In this document: positions 11,241 through 22,503 of the stretch, piece by piece
How the letters are laid out: each line of letters opens with the position of its first letter
How positions within the stretch are numbered: the stretch's first letter is position 1
From: Branchiostoma lanceolatum
Lineage: Eukaryota; Chordata; Leptocardii; Amphioxiformes; Branchiostomatidae
NCBI RefSeq assembly: GCF_035083965.1
Contig: NC_089726.1
Coordinates: 23,420,559-23,484,558, forward strand
Length of the DNA stretch: 64,000 bases
Direction of reading: 5' to 3'
Made by a program: the position numbers and the translations under genes
The notes under the pieces: generated by a model
Seen by the model: the letters and a program-made list of their open reading frames with translations, nothing else
What the model was told of the DNA's origin: nothing
The model's database searches: none

Positions 11241-12230
11241 TTTCTGAGGGTCATCCTTTTGGTCAAGTCTTGATTATGGGTTTCAATGGGATGTTTGACA
11301 AAGATCATTCCATTTTAGCCCAAAAGAAGTGGAACTAGTTGAGTTGGAGTGGAAATAAGCTGGTGTTCCACGACCTCATATGATGTTTATCTTTTCGAGT
11401 AGTAATCCTGTGTATTCTGCTACTGCAGCGGTCTTGACACTCTTCGAGGAACATATGACAAATGTTTCTCATTGATTATGCAAATAAGGGACTCATTTGC
11501 ATTAATTATATTAGTTTATCATCTTCTTTACGCAAATAACACAAGTTGTCCAAAGTATGAAAGTCTCATCTTAACAAAAACGCTATTAAAGCTTTTCCTG
11601 AAAAAATATGTAATGAGACCCTCATTTGCATGATTTATGTCTGATATCGTCCAAATTCAATTACCTTCGAGATGCTGCAGGAATGAAATTTCCATCATTT
11701 ATTACTATGGAATTATAGTATCTTCTCATTGATTATTCAAATTAGGTATTCATTTGCATGATTGATATCTACCGATATTCCTATCTTTCTCGGTCACATA
11801 TGTCACGTGAGAGTCCTATCATGGAATGCAGTGTATTAATAAACTTTTCTCATTTATTATGCAAATTAGATCCTGATTTGCATAATCAGCATATGATTAT
11901 GTTAACCATCTATATACCAAAAACCATGACGATCTGCCAACCCCTTCTTGAGCTATTCCCTTTCAAAGCTTGAACAAAACCGCCTCCTGCAGTTAAAAAA
12001 GCTTACTCTCCCTCCCAAGAGCTAACTGCCACACAAAAATCATCACCATAGCATGTCCAGAACATGAGATATCAAAACCAGAAATTCTGCTGCAGTACCA
12101 TACAATGTAGCAAGCCGCTAGGGGGCTACCCTGGGAGACCAGACACCGTATATCGGCGCGCCCAAGCTTTCCCGGCCCACCCTCCCGCTGGGCGCTGCCC
12201 CCGAAGACCGACCCCGCCCCAATCTCCGCT

Positions 12231-12274
12231 GTAAACCCAAGCTCCGCTATTCGGCTAGCGGAGCTTGGGTTTAC
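12231..12274. repeat. Perfect 18-bp inverted repeat
   Basis: gtaaacccaagctccgct, an 8-bp spacer, then its exact reverse complement. It sits at the end of the GC-rich insert in the octamer-type repeat. Confidence 0.85.
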
Positions 12275-12295
12275 AAGATCTAATCATTTCATCAT

Positions 12296-12355
12296 GCCTG
12301 GATGGATTGTCTTCATATTTGAAACCTTTCAAGTATGAAGACAATCCATCCAGGC
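12296..12355. repeat. Perfect 22-bp inverted repeat made from the host repeat
   Basis: The right arm (tatgaagacaatccatccag and onward) is the normal sequence of the surrounding repeat family (compare 37160-37175 and 58650-58670). The left arm is its exact inverted copy, which other copies lack. This looks like a local inverted duplication rather than an insertion of foreign DNA. Confidence 0.75.
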
Positions 12356-12528
12356 TTTCTTGCGTTATCGTGTTCACACAAAGACAGACACACACACGAA
12401 CGCTGACGAAAACATAACCTTCTAGGCGAAGGTAACAAGTATCCAGAAACCCTTTGCAAAAGTAATCTTTGAGCTTAACCCAAGATTTCTTAACAGGGCC
12501 CCAGTTGAAGTTTGTTCAATGGTTGTTC

Positions 12529-12602
12529 TAGCCTGGAATCCAAGCCTATTATAGTAGCAAGTACCAGAGGAGACTCGGGAGCTATGTTTGGATTCCAGGC
12601 TA
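12529..12602. mobile_element. TAGCCT-ended element, short TIRs, 9-bp target duplication
   Basis: It starts TAGCCTGGAATCCAA and ends TTGGATTCCAGGCTA, a 15-bp perfect inverted terminal repeat around a 44-bp non-palindromic core. Flanks are tggttgttc (12520-12528) and tggctgttc (12603-12611), 8/9 identical. The copy shows that the conserved part of the family is the end sequence, not the body. Confidence 0.75.
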
Positions 12603-12692
12603 TGGCTGTTCGCGATATTATATGCTATGTACACCTGGCTGTAATCTATCTAGAGGGTACTCGGGGGTTATCAGATCTATATTGATACGGTC

Positions 12693-12738
12693 AGGCAGCA
12701 ATTGCATTACACCCGACGGTGTAATGCAATTGCTGCCT
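12693..12738. repeat. Perfect 21-bp inverted repeat
   Basis: aggcagcaattgcattacac plus c, a cgac loop, then the exact reverse complement. Its arms share nothing with the other hairpins, and no flanking duplication was found. Confidence 0.8.
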
Positions 12739-12849
12739 AGTCCAAGTTCAAGTTGTCAATACAATCATTTTTTTGGATTCAGAAAAATATCATTAGCAGG
12801 ACCAGAACACTCTCCTCTGGAGTTGACTTACCCTTTAAGCCAGCGTCGG

Positions 12850-13150
12850 TCGACTTTGTAGATCGCCCGAAGCTCGCCGAATTCCAAAATCACCCGAGCG
12901 TCGACCGTATTTTCCACTGAAAATCTCGGGTACGTCCGTCGAACACTAAAAACTACAAACCCCCCATGGGATGGTACCATCTCTTGGACATGGACGAAGT
13001 CAGAATCGACTAACCTGGTAAACTAAAAGGCCAATATTTGGATCAACTTTGATTTCTAAAAATCGCCCGAAGCCCGCGTTATCGACAGGACGCCGGCCGT
13101 CCTTAGGCCGAAAATGTACATTTGAAGCTCGCCAACACGTCGACCGAGCT
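12850..13150. repeat. GC-rich dispersed repeat, copy 2
   Basis: Phrases such as 'atcgcccgaagcccgcgttatcgacaggacg' and 'gccgaaaatgtacatttgaagctc' match the copy at 11145-11215 with substitutions. It lies immediately upstream of the secreted repeat-protein gene. Confidence 0.5.
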
Positions 13151-13296
13151 GAATTTCTTATTTGTGACGGGGGCTTTACGACAGTTAACGTCCCAACACA
13201 GTCCGGGGCACATAGATCATAGATAAATCCATATGTTCAACGTGCTCCTAAAGTTACATCCTATTTCTGATGTTTTCAGAGTTCCAGCAAACTACA

Positions 13297-15757
13297 ATGA
13301 TGAAGCCAGTTACCACAGGGTTCCTCCTGTCAGTGCTACTTATGCACGTACTGGTGAGTTGAGACTAAACATTTGCCTTTATAGCAGCCAACAGAAAAGA
13401 AAACAATAGAACTGCAAATACAGCATATGTAGATTTCAGCAAAGATATCAATGATTTCAAGCCGTCAAAACCAATAGATAGAAATTTCGTCAGGTATTTT
13501 CCTTCTCCCTGAGAAAGAGGGGAACAGGTTTTTCTGTACGTGCAGTACACATTTCAAACTTCTCTGCGCGTGAAAACCTCATGTTTGGAAATCACTTTGA
13601 TTTTACAGAAATTTATGGAAAAAAATTACAAGTACATTTGTATGCGGCTTACATTGTAAAACGTAACAATATGAGACTTTTCTTAATTCTGTTTGTTTGT
13701 TTTTGCTTTTCACATTTTCTCACATTTGTTTTGCGCATGACTGTTTAGACTGAAATTTGTAAAAATCATAGAACTGATACAGCTAGCATCATTACAACGC
13801 TTTGCATGTTTTTCAGACTGTTAATGGCGTGCCTGTAAAACCAGACCAACAAGATCAAAAAGTATCGAGAAAGGATCGTGTCCGTGACCTGGACCCGCCA
13901 TATGAGTACCCACAGGAACCAGCTGCACCTGCAGGATCGGCAACAGACGGGACTCAGAAGCCAGCACCTGCACCAGCACCTGTGCCAGCACCTGTGCCAG
14001 CGCCTGCTCCAATGCCAGCACCTGCGCCTGCACCTGTACCGGTTTCTGCACCAGCGCCTGCACCTGTGCCAGCACCTGCTCCTGTGCCAGCGCCTGCACC
14101 TGTCCCTGTGCCAGCACCTGTACCTGCGCCGGTTCCTGCGCCAGTACCTGTACCAGTTCCAGCACCTGCGCCGGTTCCCGCGCTTTCCCCTGTTCCCGCC
14201 CTTTCGGCTTATCCTTATCCCTCCCCATACCCGTCTGCTGCCGCATCCTACCCATACCCGTCTCCTTCCTCATACCCGTCCTCTGCCGCATCCTACCCGT
14301 ACCCGTCTCCCTCCTCATACCCGTCTCCCTCCTCATACCCGTCTCCTTCCTCATACCCGTCTCCCTCCTCATACCCGTCTCCCTCCTCATACCCGTCTCC
14401 CTCCTCATACCCGTCTCCCTCCTCATACCCGTCTCCCTCCTCATACCCGTCTCCCTCCTCATACCCGTCCCCTGCGGCATCGTACCCATACCCGTCTCCC
14501 TCCTCATACCCGTCTCCCTCCTCATACCCGTCTCCCTCCTCATACCCGTCTCCCTCCTCATTCCCGTCACCTGCGGCATCCTACCCATACCCGTCTCCTT
14601 CCTCATACCCGTCGCCTGCCGCATCCTACCCATACCCGTCTCCTTCCTCATACCCGTCTCCCTCCTCATACCCGTCCCCTGCCGCATCCTACCCATATCC
14701 GTCTCCCTCCTCATACCCGTCTCCCTCCTCATACCCGTCTCCCTCCTCATACCCGTCTCCCTCCTCATACCCGTCACCTGCGGCATCCTACCCATACCCG
14801 TCTCCTTCCTCATACCCGTCCCCTGCCGCATCCTACCCATACCCGTCTCCTTCCTCATACCCGTCTCCTTCCTCATACCCGTCCCCTGCGACATCCTACC
14901 CATACCCGTCTCCTTCCTCATACCCGTCTCCCTCCTCATACCCGTCTCCCTCCTCATACCCGTCTCCCTCCTCATACCCGTCTCCCTCCTCATACCCGTC
15001 TCCCTCCTCATACCCGTCTCCCTCCTCATACCCGTCTCCCTCCTCATACCCGTCGCCTGCAGTATCCTACCCATACCCGTCTCCCTCCTCATACCCGTCT
15101 CCCTCCTCATACCCGTCTCCCTCCTCATACCCGTCTCCCTCCTCATACCCGTCTCCCTCCTCATACCCGTCTCCCTCCTCATACCCGTCTCCCTCCTCAT
15201 ACCCGTCTCCCTCCTCATACCCGTCTCCCTCCTCATACCCGTCTCCCTCCTCATACCCGTCGCCTGCCGCATCCTACCCATACCCGTCTCCCTCCTCATA
15301 CCCGTCTCCCTCCTCATACCCGTCTCCCTCCTCATACCCGTCTCCCTCCTCATACCCGTCTCCCTCCTCATACCCGTCTCCCTCCTCATACCCGTCGCCT
15401 GCCGTATCCTACCCATACCCGTCTCCTTCCTCATACCCGTCTCCCTCCTCATACCCGTCTCCCTCCTCATACCCGTCGCCTGCCGCATCCTACCCATACC
15501 CGTCTCCCTCCTCATACCCGTCTCCCTCCTCATACCCGTCTCCCTCGTCATACCCGTCTCCCTCCTCATACCCGTCTCCCTCCTCATACCCGTCTCCCTC
15601 CTCATACCCGTCTCCCTCCTCATACCCATCCCCTGCCGCATCCTACCCATACCCGTCTCCCTCCTCATACCCGTCTCCCTCCTCATACCCGTCTCCCTCC
15701 TCATACCCGTCTCCCTCCTCATACCCTTCTTCTTATCCATCTTCTGGGTATTATTAA
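13297..15757 (+). CDS. Secreted Pro/Ser/Tyr-rich repeat protein
   Basis: Two exons. Exon 1 (13297-13353) encodes a signal peptide: Met-Met-Lys, then a hydrophobic stretch (FLLSVLLMHVL). It ends CTG|GTGAGT. Exon 2 (13817-15757) starts after tttttcag| with TVNGVPVKP, in the same phase. Together they give about 665 residues. A predicted cleavage site lies near residues 19-23. The mature chain has a charged N-terminal segment (DQQDQKVSRKDRVRDLDPP), then about 110 residues of Pro-Ala-Pro-Val repeats. After that come about 510 residues of the hexapeptide SSYPSP, broken 14 times by a nine-residue [A/S]xSYPYPSP-type variant. It ends YPSSGYY. A further acceptor-like site (ttttcag|a, 13279) suggests an upstream non-coding exon. 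I do not recognise the family. The composition suggests an extracellular structural, mucin-like or adhesive protein, but function is not shown. Confidence 0.85.
14212..15745 (+). repeat. Coding 18-bp minisatellite (about 80 units)
   Basis: The unit tcatacccgtctccctcc (SYPSPS) is nearly invariant at the DNA level, with mostly c/t changes in 'tctccttcc' versus 'tctccctcc'. Longer variants with gcatcctacccatacccg are interspersed. Because 18 is a multiple of three, other frames also remain open across the block. High identity implies recent expansion or continuing homogenisation and predicts length variation between individuals. Confidence 0.9.
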
Positions 15758-16505
15758 AGGACTCTTACTTCCGAAAACTTCTACCGCACCAAAGGCGGTA
15801 TTTAATAGTTCCTCATAAGTTTCACCTCTCTACCAGAATACTTCTATCGTGTTTGCTGGCTTAGGAGCGATAGTTTATGAACTATGATGGGCAGAATCTG
15901 TAACGATCGTTCTCAAAAAGCACTATATTTGACATTATTGTTCACATGATATCGTATTGGTTGTATTGTAGCGGCAGCAGAAGGACTAAGTAATTAATGA
16001 CATCGTGGATAAAGACCACAGTTCGTTGCAAGGCATCATTATGACGACTGTACTTTGACTGGTTTTTGTGATGCTGCTTTGTTTTAAAACCCCATCTTTA
16101 GCACTGTTGTTTTGTGAAAAATTGTTGGCGTTCCTTAAAAGAAGAGCTTATCATCCTATCGATTCGTATCGTACACTAAGAGATTTTGATAGTATAATTG
16201 AAAGCAATAATACTTACTAATCTACTTACGTTTATGATGGTTTGTAGTAAGATATACTTTGTGTTAACTTGTGCAAATAGCTCACTATTGTGTAATTGGC
16301 GTTTTAAGCTGGTACATTTTCCAGAAATCCTGTATCTATAATCCTTATGTCTAGACTACTAATATTGTACAGTGTTAGGTAGATTATTATTTGATATTAA
16401 AAACAAGGCATTTTCAATATGCGAGTTCTGATTCTCATTTTGCACCCTGGCGGTAACTGATGTGAAAACAAGGAATGTAGGTCCAAGAGGTTCGTCACAG
16501 GGAAA
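15758..16505. other. 3' flank of the repeat-protein gene
   Basis: No coding frame or repeat is recognised. A canonical AATAAA was not seen. An ATTAAA at 16396-16401 is a possible polyadenylation signal, which would give a 3' UTR of about 650 bp. Confidence 0.35.
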
Positions 16506-16506
16506 G

Positions 16507-16507
16507 G

Positions 16508-16569
<62 letters not shown>

Positions 16570-16668
16570 AGAGAGAGACATAGATAGATAGATAGATAGA
16601 TAGCCAGCTGAATAGACAGATAGATATAGATACAATAGATAGATATAGATATATAGATATATAAATGC
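16507..16668. repeat. (TA)n-(GA)n-(GATA)n compound microsatellite
   Basis: A TA run (16507-16526) passes into GA repeats to about 16577 and then GATA/TAGATA repeats to about 16665. Minus-strand frames across it are low complexity. Confidence 0.95.
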
Positions 16669-16799
16669 ATGCCGCGAGTAGATAGTATTGTTGTGGACAC
16701 TTAGACGCAAAGGTTCTGAAGTTAAGGGTTCCTCACTGGGCATGAACAAAATGGCGTCGTCACTGGACGTCCAGCCCGGAAGAAAGTTCGTCACTGGAA

Positions 16800-17937
16800 A
16801 GTAAACTTGGCACAAAAAGTTTGGAAACTTCACTTTGGCTGATCATATTTCCCTGGTTTCTTGATCAATTTCAATGATTTATATGTTGTTGGAAAGCTTG
16901 TGTATGATACCCAACTCATTATAATTGCAATCTCATGGAGCGAGCTTACGCGAGTGGGTTGTAGAAAAAAGTGCACAAATTTCCCTGCTAGCAAACACTC
17001 AGCTCAGCGCCAAACCTATTTGTGGTGGTGTCGTCCGCATCGTGAATAGAACGGTGTTAGAGGAATGTTATGTTCACAGCTACAGATGAGATAAGATTTA
17101 TTTCGATTGTTGGAAGGGTAAATGGAAGTGTGGGGGCAGCGAGGAGATCCCTATACTGACTGTTGCACAGACGCCTTTCTCCATCCAGTCACATTTCCTA
17201 GATTCTTACCTCTGCAATATGAGACTGAGTGCCATTCTGCAAGATGATAGTGCACGTCCATACAGAATGGAGTCATTTCAGACCACCTCCATGAAGGTGC
17301 AGGAATATAGAGGACAGAATGGCCTTCCTGCAGCCGAGATCTCAACACAATTGAACACAGTCTCAGACTCTGTGATCACTGATCAGCTTGGGCGAGCTGT
17401 GAATGCAAGAATGGTCAGCAGAACAATACGACCTGTGACGACTCCTTGTGGAAGAATGCCCAGGTACCGCGTAATGAAACTGGTGACAAGCACAAGGAGG
17501 ATGTGCCGGGCTGTGGTGACAGCGCATGGCTTGTGTACTCAGTATTAAGCCACCTTCATCATAACTGAGGCTCCTTTACGCATTTTTTTGTTTGGATAAA
17601 GACAAACCTTGGCGTTCATATCATTGTGTTTTGTTGATTCAAGTTTGATATTACCCTCGTACTCACACAGGCCACGTGCTACCAGCAGAAGAAAAAATAC
17701 TGAATTGAGCGTTTGAGCTTTAGTAGGGTAATCTGGGCACTTGTTTTATGTAACCCGCTCGCATAAGCAGGTCTGGTGCTCGTTCCATTAATTTAGAACC
17801 ATCAAAAGTTTGGTATCATGGGAAAGAAAATCACACAAGCTTTTTTTTAATGATATATAAATCATTGAAATTGATCAAGAAACAACGGAGATATGATCCA
17901 CCAAAGTTAAGTTTCCAAACTATTTATACCGACTGTA
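16800..17937 (+). mobile_element. Tc1-like DNA transposon, inactive
   Basis: Inverted terminal regions of about 90 bp match: 16819-16905 (gtttggaaacttcactttgg ... cttgatcaatttcaatgatt) and the reverse complement of 17834-17920. The right end closes ...ccgactgta, a Tc1-type terminus next to TA. Between them is a transposase remnant on the plus strand, broken by frameshifts. At 17238-17275 it gives ILQDDSARPYR, like the QDNARPH block of Tc1 transposases; at about 17319-17362 another frame gives EWPSCSRDLNTIEH, like the [ED]WPxxSPDLNPIEH block with the last catalytic residue. At 1.1 kb it is shorter than complete Tc1 elements, and the N-terminal DNA-binding part was not found. Confidence 0.75.
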
Positions 17938-17984
17938 GTAAGTAGTAATTACCTTCGCCGAGAAGGTTATGTACAGGGTAGCGT

Positions 17985-17992
17985 TCGCGCGC

Positions 17993-18090
<98 letters not shown>
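17985..18090. repeat. (TG)n microsatellite
   Basis: About 100 bp of TG with a short (CG)n lead-in, interrupted once by a tttg near 18072. Confidence 0.95.
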
Positions 18091-18861
18091 AGTGGACCAG
18101 CATAACTCGAGAATGCCATGATGGATTGTCTTGGTATTTTTGGTATGTTGGTAGGTTTTGATGAGACCTGAAAACGATTAGATTTTGGGCCCCCTAGCGG
18201 CTTCTTATGGTATTACAGTGGAACATGCTATGGAACTGATTTTTGAGTGGTAGATAGATCTTTGGACAGAGAATAAGTAGTATAGCTTTGGGCCACCTAG
18301 CGGCAGGAGCAAGTTTTGCGTCTGACTTTGAAAGGGAATAACTCAAGAAGGGCTTGATGGATGGTAATGATTTTTGGTAAGTAGATAGTTTGAGTGATGA
18401 TGTACATGATTAGATACTTCTTATGCAAATCAATATCTAATTTGCATATTTCATGAGGAAAGTTTATACATCCGCCAAATTCCATGATAGGACTCTGAAA
18501 CAAGTGACATATGTTACTGAGGAAGAGAGAAATATTGATTGATATAAACTATGCAAATAAAAACCTCATTTGCATAATTAATGAAAAATACTATAACTCA
18601 AGATGGCCTTGATGGATGGTCATGATTAATGGTATGTAGATAGCTTGTGTGATGCTTAGTATAATTGGACGATAATTATGCAAATCAGATTCTAATTTGT
18701 ATAATTAATGAGGCAACTTTAAAAATCCGCTTTGTTCCATGATATGACTATTCAAATTGTAACTGAGGAAGAGAGGAATGTTGATAGGTAGAAAATCTGC
18801 AAATGTTGGCCTAATTTGCATACTTAAAAACTACTATAATTCCATACTGGTACATGACGGC

Positions 18862-19154
18862 ATTAAGCCGGTGCAATGGCCTAGTTGATAGAGTGCTCGC
18901 CTTGCACACGGTAGGTCGTGAGTTCGAACCCCGGCCGGGTCATACCAAAGACTTTAAGAATGGTACATACTGCTTTCTCTGCTAAGCACTCAGCATTTGG
19001 GAAAGAGTATGGAAGTTAAACACACATCACTACCAGCAGACCAGCCCCCTGCTGTAGTGACTTGCACAAATGTGTGTGGCCCAAGGGCTATAGAAATGGA
19101 AATGGACGCCACCCCTATGCGTCTTTTCAAGACGCCCGGGTCACTTTAACTTTA
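18862..19154 (+). mobile_element. tRNA-derived SINE with 11-bp target duplication
   Basis: The head has a pol III A box (tggcctagttg, 18876-18886) and B box (gttcgaacc, 18921-18929) spaced as in a tRNA. A non-tRNA body follows, ending cgcccgggtcactttaactt. acatgacggca is repeated exactly on both sides (18851-18861 and 19155-19165). The uninterrupted host sequence exists at 57876-57900 in inverted orientation, which is an empty site. It is not a functional tRNA gene: the head leads straight into SINE body sequence. Confidence 0.85.
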
Positions 19155-19240
19155 ACATGACGGCAATTTCATACATTTGATACTTTTTTGGTGGCATCGG
19201 GAAGTTATGTGAATGTGAACATCGTTGAATCAAATTAAGT

Positions 19241-21736
19241 CACATAAATGAAACTAAGCACACTTCTTAATTGTTAAACATATAATATCTGTGTCAAGTT
19301 TCGTTTCTCTTAACTAATGGAAAAGTAGTCTATACAAAGTAGTCTTTAATCAACAAATCTCATATTTGGTTATGTTATCAACTGGCTCTGATATCACACC
19401 TCACTCTATCCTAGCAGCCGTAAGAGAGGAACTGTACGGAGTTCAGAAGTAAAATTTGGGATGTAACTTAAAAGTTCTAGAGACATACATGTATGTCCTA
19501 ATACAGGTGTAGCTTTAGCTTCTTAAAGCAACTGTAAATGGGTCATGTCTGACTTATCTTTGCCTCCGACAAGCTTCCAAGGGTGTGGTCAACTTGAAGT
19601 TAACTCAGTCGCTGGTAAAATGTAAAAAAAACAATGAGATGCTTCAGTCTTAAGAAGAGATGTTCGTTTACATTTGTGCCAACTGTCAACTCATTTCATA
19701 CAAAATAAACCTGCTATGATAAAAAGGCGTTTCTTTTTTACTCCCCCTCGTATGTTAGATTTTCTCTCTAGTCGTGCTGATACCATGATATTGCCATTTC
19801 AAACTACCGTCCGTCCGTCCAACTGAGAATGACCTTGCTCTCCGACAAGTGCTAACAATTTTCCGGGAGAAAGGATCCACCATGATTATCTTGCCGCCAA
19901 GTACCGAATGAACGAATGAATATTTTATTTTCGTGGTCCATCCCATAGGACACTAAATTGAGTACATAAACTTGGCATAGTGTTGGTAGAGTTTACAGTG
20001 ATAAATCATAGATAAATCATGAAAATAACAGTATTGAATAACACGAAGGAACATACCTCGTATATTGATTCACATGAATTGAAAGAAATACGAGTGATAC
20101 GTATGGTAGATGAACAACACGTATACCAGCTTAGTATATAAAAGTCAAAACAGTACATGACAGGGTAGAGACAAAACAAAACAAAACCCAAACTAGATGC
20201 AAAACAGGATCAAATCATTCCACTTAGGTATTTTTGCTGTTTTTGTCTTCTTATGAATAGATATAGTGCTTACGTTTCTTCCAAGCCTGTTGTATGTATG
20301 AAGCAATTTCAAATACCCCCCCCCCCCCCGTGAATAACAATTTTTTCAGCTCTTTCCCAAACGATGTCAGGTCTCTTGTTGTACATTTTGCTGAACAGTG
20401 TTTGGCGTAAGCTGTCATAAAAATACAGCAGCTATTGTTCCTTCCTTGGCTTGAAGAGGGTGCTAAGCTAGGATATAAACATGTCCGAAGCAAAAAAAAA
20501 CCACGACAAAACGGCCGCACCGCACACATCAGCCCTTCGGTAACAACCCGTTTGTTGAGTCAGCAGAACGTCACTCAAAGTCGATCCCCACCGTCATGGC
20601 AACTTGTACATAATTCATGGGGGGGGGGGGGGGGAATGCCGTATCTATGGCAATACTGAATATGTCCATGTGTTTCTAGTTGTGTTAGGAGCAAACTTTG
20701 AGGAAAATATCGCCTTCAGTCCACTACATGTAACACACACACAAAATAGACAAAAAGGTGTTCCTCACAAATCTGAATAACAGAATTCTGGGTAATGAAT
20801 ATGGCGGCGGTTAAATACACCAGCATGTCGTATTTATGATTTACCACACTTCGAGTCCATTTGCGGGTAAGCAAAAGAGATTTTGACAAGTTGTCTTGTA
20901 AATAATTGTATTTAGCAGGAAGCAGATGTGACATTTGTCTTATAAACCAGCGATCAACCATGTAGTGTAATTATCCCACGACGAACTCAGACTGTTTCAA
21001 TAAGGGACGGAGAGTTTTTGACGTCGTAACAGTCGAATGCATGGATATCGAAGTTCTTTACACAGTTTTTTGAATACGTTAGTCTGTCAGGTTTGCATTT
21101 ATGGTGATATTACTGACGTTGCATCTATCACATATCCCTAAATACCCCTGTTTTATATTACCCTGCGGTTTTCTGTGAACTAATGTTACATTTCCCTGGT
21201 GGATAATGATGGGAACTACAAACGTATGTTTGTGGCAACTAAAATGTACTAGTAATCGGTAGTCAAAGCTAAATCATTGATTTTTAATAAGGTAATAATA
21301 CTAATAGATGCCTTCTTTTGATGCCAACCCAATCTATGAAGGCCTTGCCGCGATCAATGTTTAAACATTGAAGGGTTTTCTTCAAGTTTTCGATGAAAAA
21401 TGTTCCTCGTTCGTAACGGCGATATAAAAGCAAAGTGACATGTCATGCTTAGCAGGCAGCATTAATATTCAAAAGCCACAACAAACTGCATCTCCAATGA
21501 CATCCAAAACATTTACAAATCTGTCACACGACTTTGTCGATATTGCACAACTCAATTCAATTTTACATATTGGCCCCAGGTGGATGTTCGATTGCGAGAC
21601 TATTTTAGGGTACTGGAAAATAAGCGACAGACCAGTTCAGACACGTAGCGTCTAAGACTGAGTATTATTTCATTTCATTTGGTTACAAACTCACAAATTA
21701 ACAGCTAGTAAACGTTTTCCGCAAAGACATTCAGCA
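19241..21736. other. No gene recognised
   Basis: AT-rich sequence with short poly-C (20319) and poly-G (20621) tracts. Small open frames on both strands carry no recognisable motif and no flanking splice signals that would link them. No inverted terminal repeats were noticed. Confidence 0.45.
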
Positions 21737-22426
21737 ACTAGAAAGGCAGCATTTTGGAGCAAGCACAGCATATTCCACCCATCTCCCTCCCCATGTAAGA
21801 ATGGACGGTTCCAAAGTTTCACCTGGGCAAAATTAAACTATTAAAAAGGTTCTGCCCCAAAGTGATCTATTGCAAAGTCGAAAGTGGAGCTTGCCCAATT
21901 TCCCCCCCATGAAAGAATGGGGTCTAACACAGGTATAACCCCGTACATTATGGACCATGTAAAAAACACTTCCACTCATAAATTGGATCATCCTAGTCCA
22001 AAATTGAATTGGTTCATTATGTTTGGAGGTCCAAAGTCCAAAATTAAATTTCCGAAAATGTCCCCCCGTGCAACAATGAACTCGAACGACACCTCCATGC
22101 AAAATGGACAAGTCCAAAAACACTTCCACTAAAACAAGAGTTCGGAGACCTCATATCTCCATGAAGTATTCTGATTATGCAAATGACTTTCACATTCATA
22201 TGATATATGCATCGTCTTGTACACCTTCAATTGACTTACACAGGTCACAATGTTGACAGTCCAATTATTTACCACATGGAAGAAGTATGGCACATTTGAA
22301 TTTAAGTCCCTTACCTTACCTTGGACCTTAGATCCCCCCCGCAACCAACACCTATCGACATACCAAATATCATCATAATCCATCCAGAGGTTCTTGAGTT
22401 ATGCTGACTATAAAAATCCGGAAATA

Positions 22427-22503
<77 letters not shown>

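Larger units (their letters stand above)
11334..12440. repeat. Octamer-rich interspersed repeat with later insertions
   Basis: It carries the pattern of ATGCAAAT followed some 15 bases on by ATTTGCAT (11475, 11740, 11858). It also carries the conserved phrases 'catgtccagaacatgagatatcaaaa', 'ccgctaggggg' and 'acaatccatccaggctt' shared with 36048-37265 and 58100-58750. It ends 'ggcgaaggtaac'. A GC-rich insert splits the phrase 'gctaggggg...aatctaatcatt' between 12120 and 12275. Confidence 0.65.
17949..19240 (+). repeat. Octamer-rich interspersed repeat, copy with SINE insertion
   Basis: It begins taccttcgccgagaaggtta (a short hairpin end), continues through a TG microsatellite, then 'gccatgatggattgtcttgg', 'gggccccctagcggcttctt' and three ATGCAAAT...ATTTGCAT pairs. 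It is homologous, in inverted orientation, to 57790-58752. The copy is split by a SINE at 18862-19154; homology resumes at 19155-19240 (acatgacggcaatttcatac ... tttttggtggcatcgggaa). Confidence 0.75.

Noticed and set aside
13821..15740. Minus-strand open frame of 639 codons (Arg/Glu/Thr/Gly/Met repeats)
   Set aside because: It is the antisense image of the 18-bp coding repeat; it lacks a signal peptide, splice context or non-repeat coding sequence, while the plus frame has a signal-peptide exon and matching splice phases.
16495..16833. Minus-strand frames rich in Tyr/Ile/Ser/Leu
   Set aside because: They are translated TA/GA/GATA microsatellite.
18870..18945. Possible tRNA gene (A and B boxes present)
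   Set aside because: It continues into a SINE body and the whole unit has an 11-bp target duplication, so it is a tRNA-derived SINE head.
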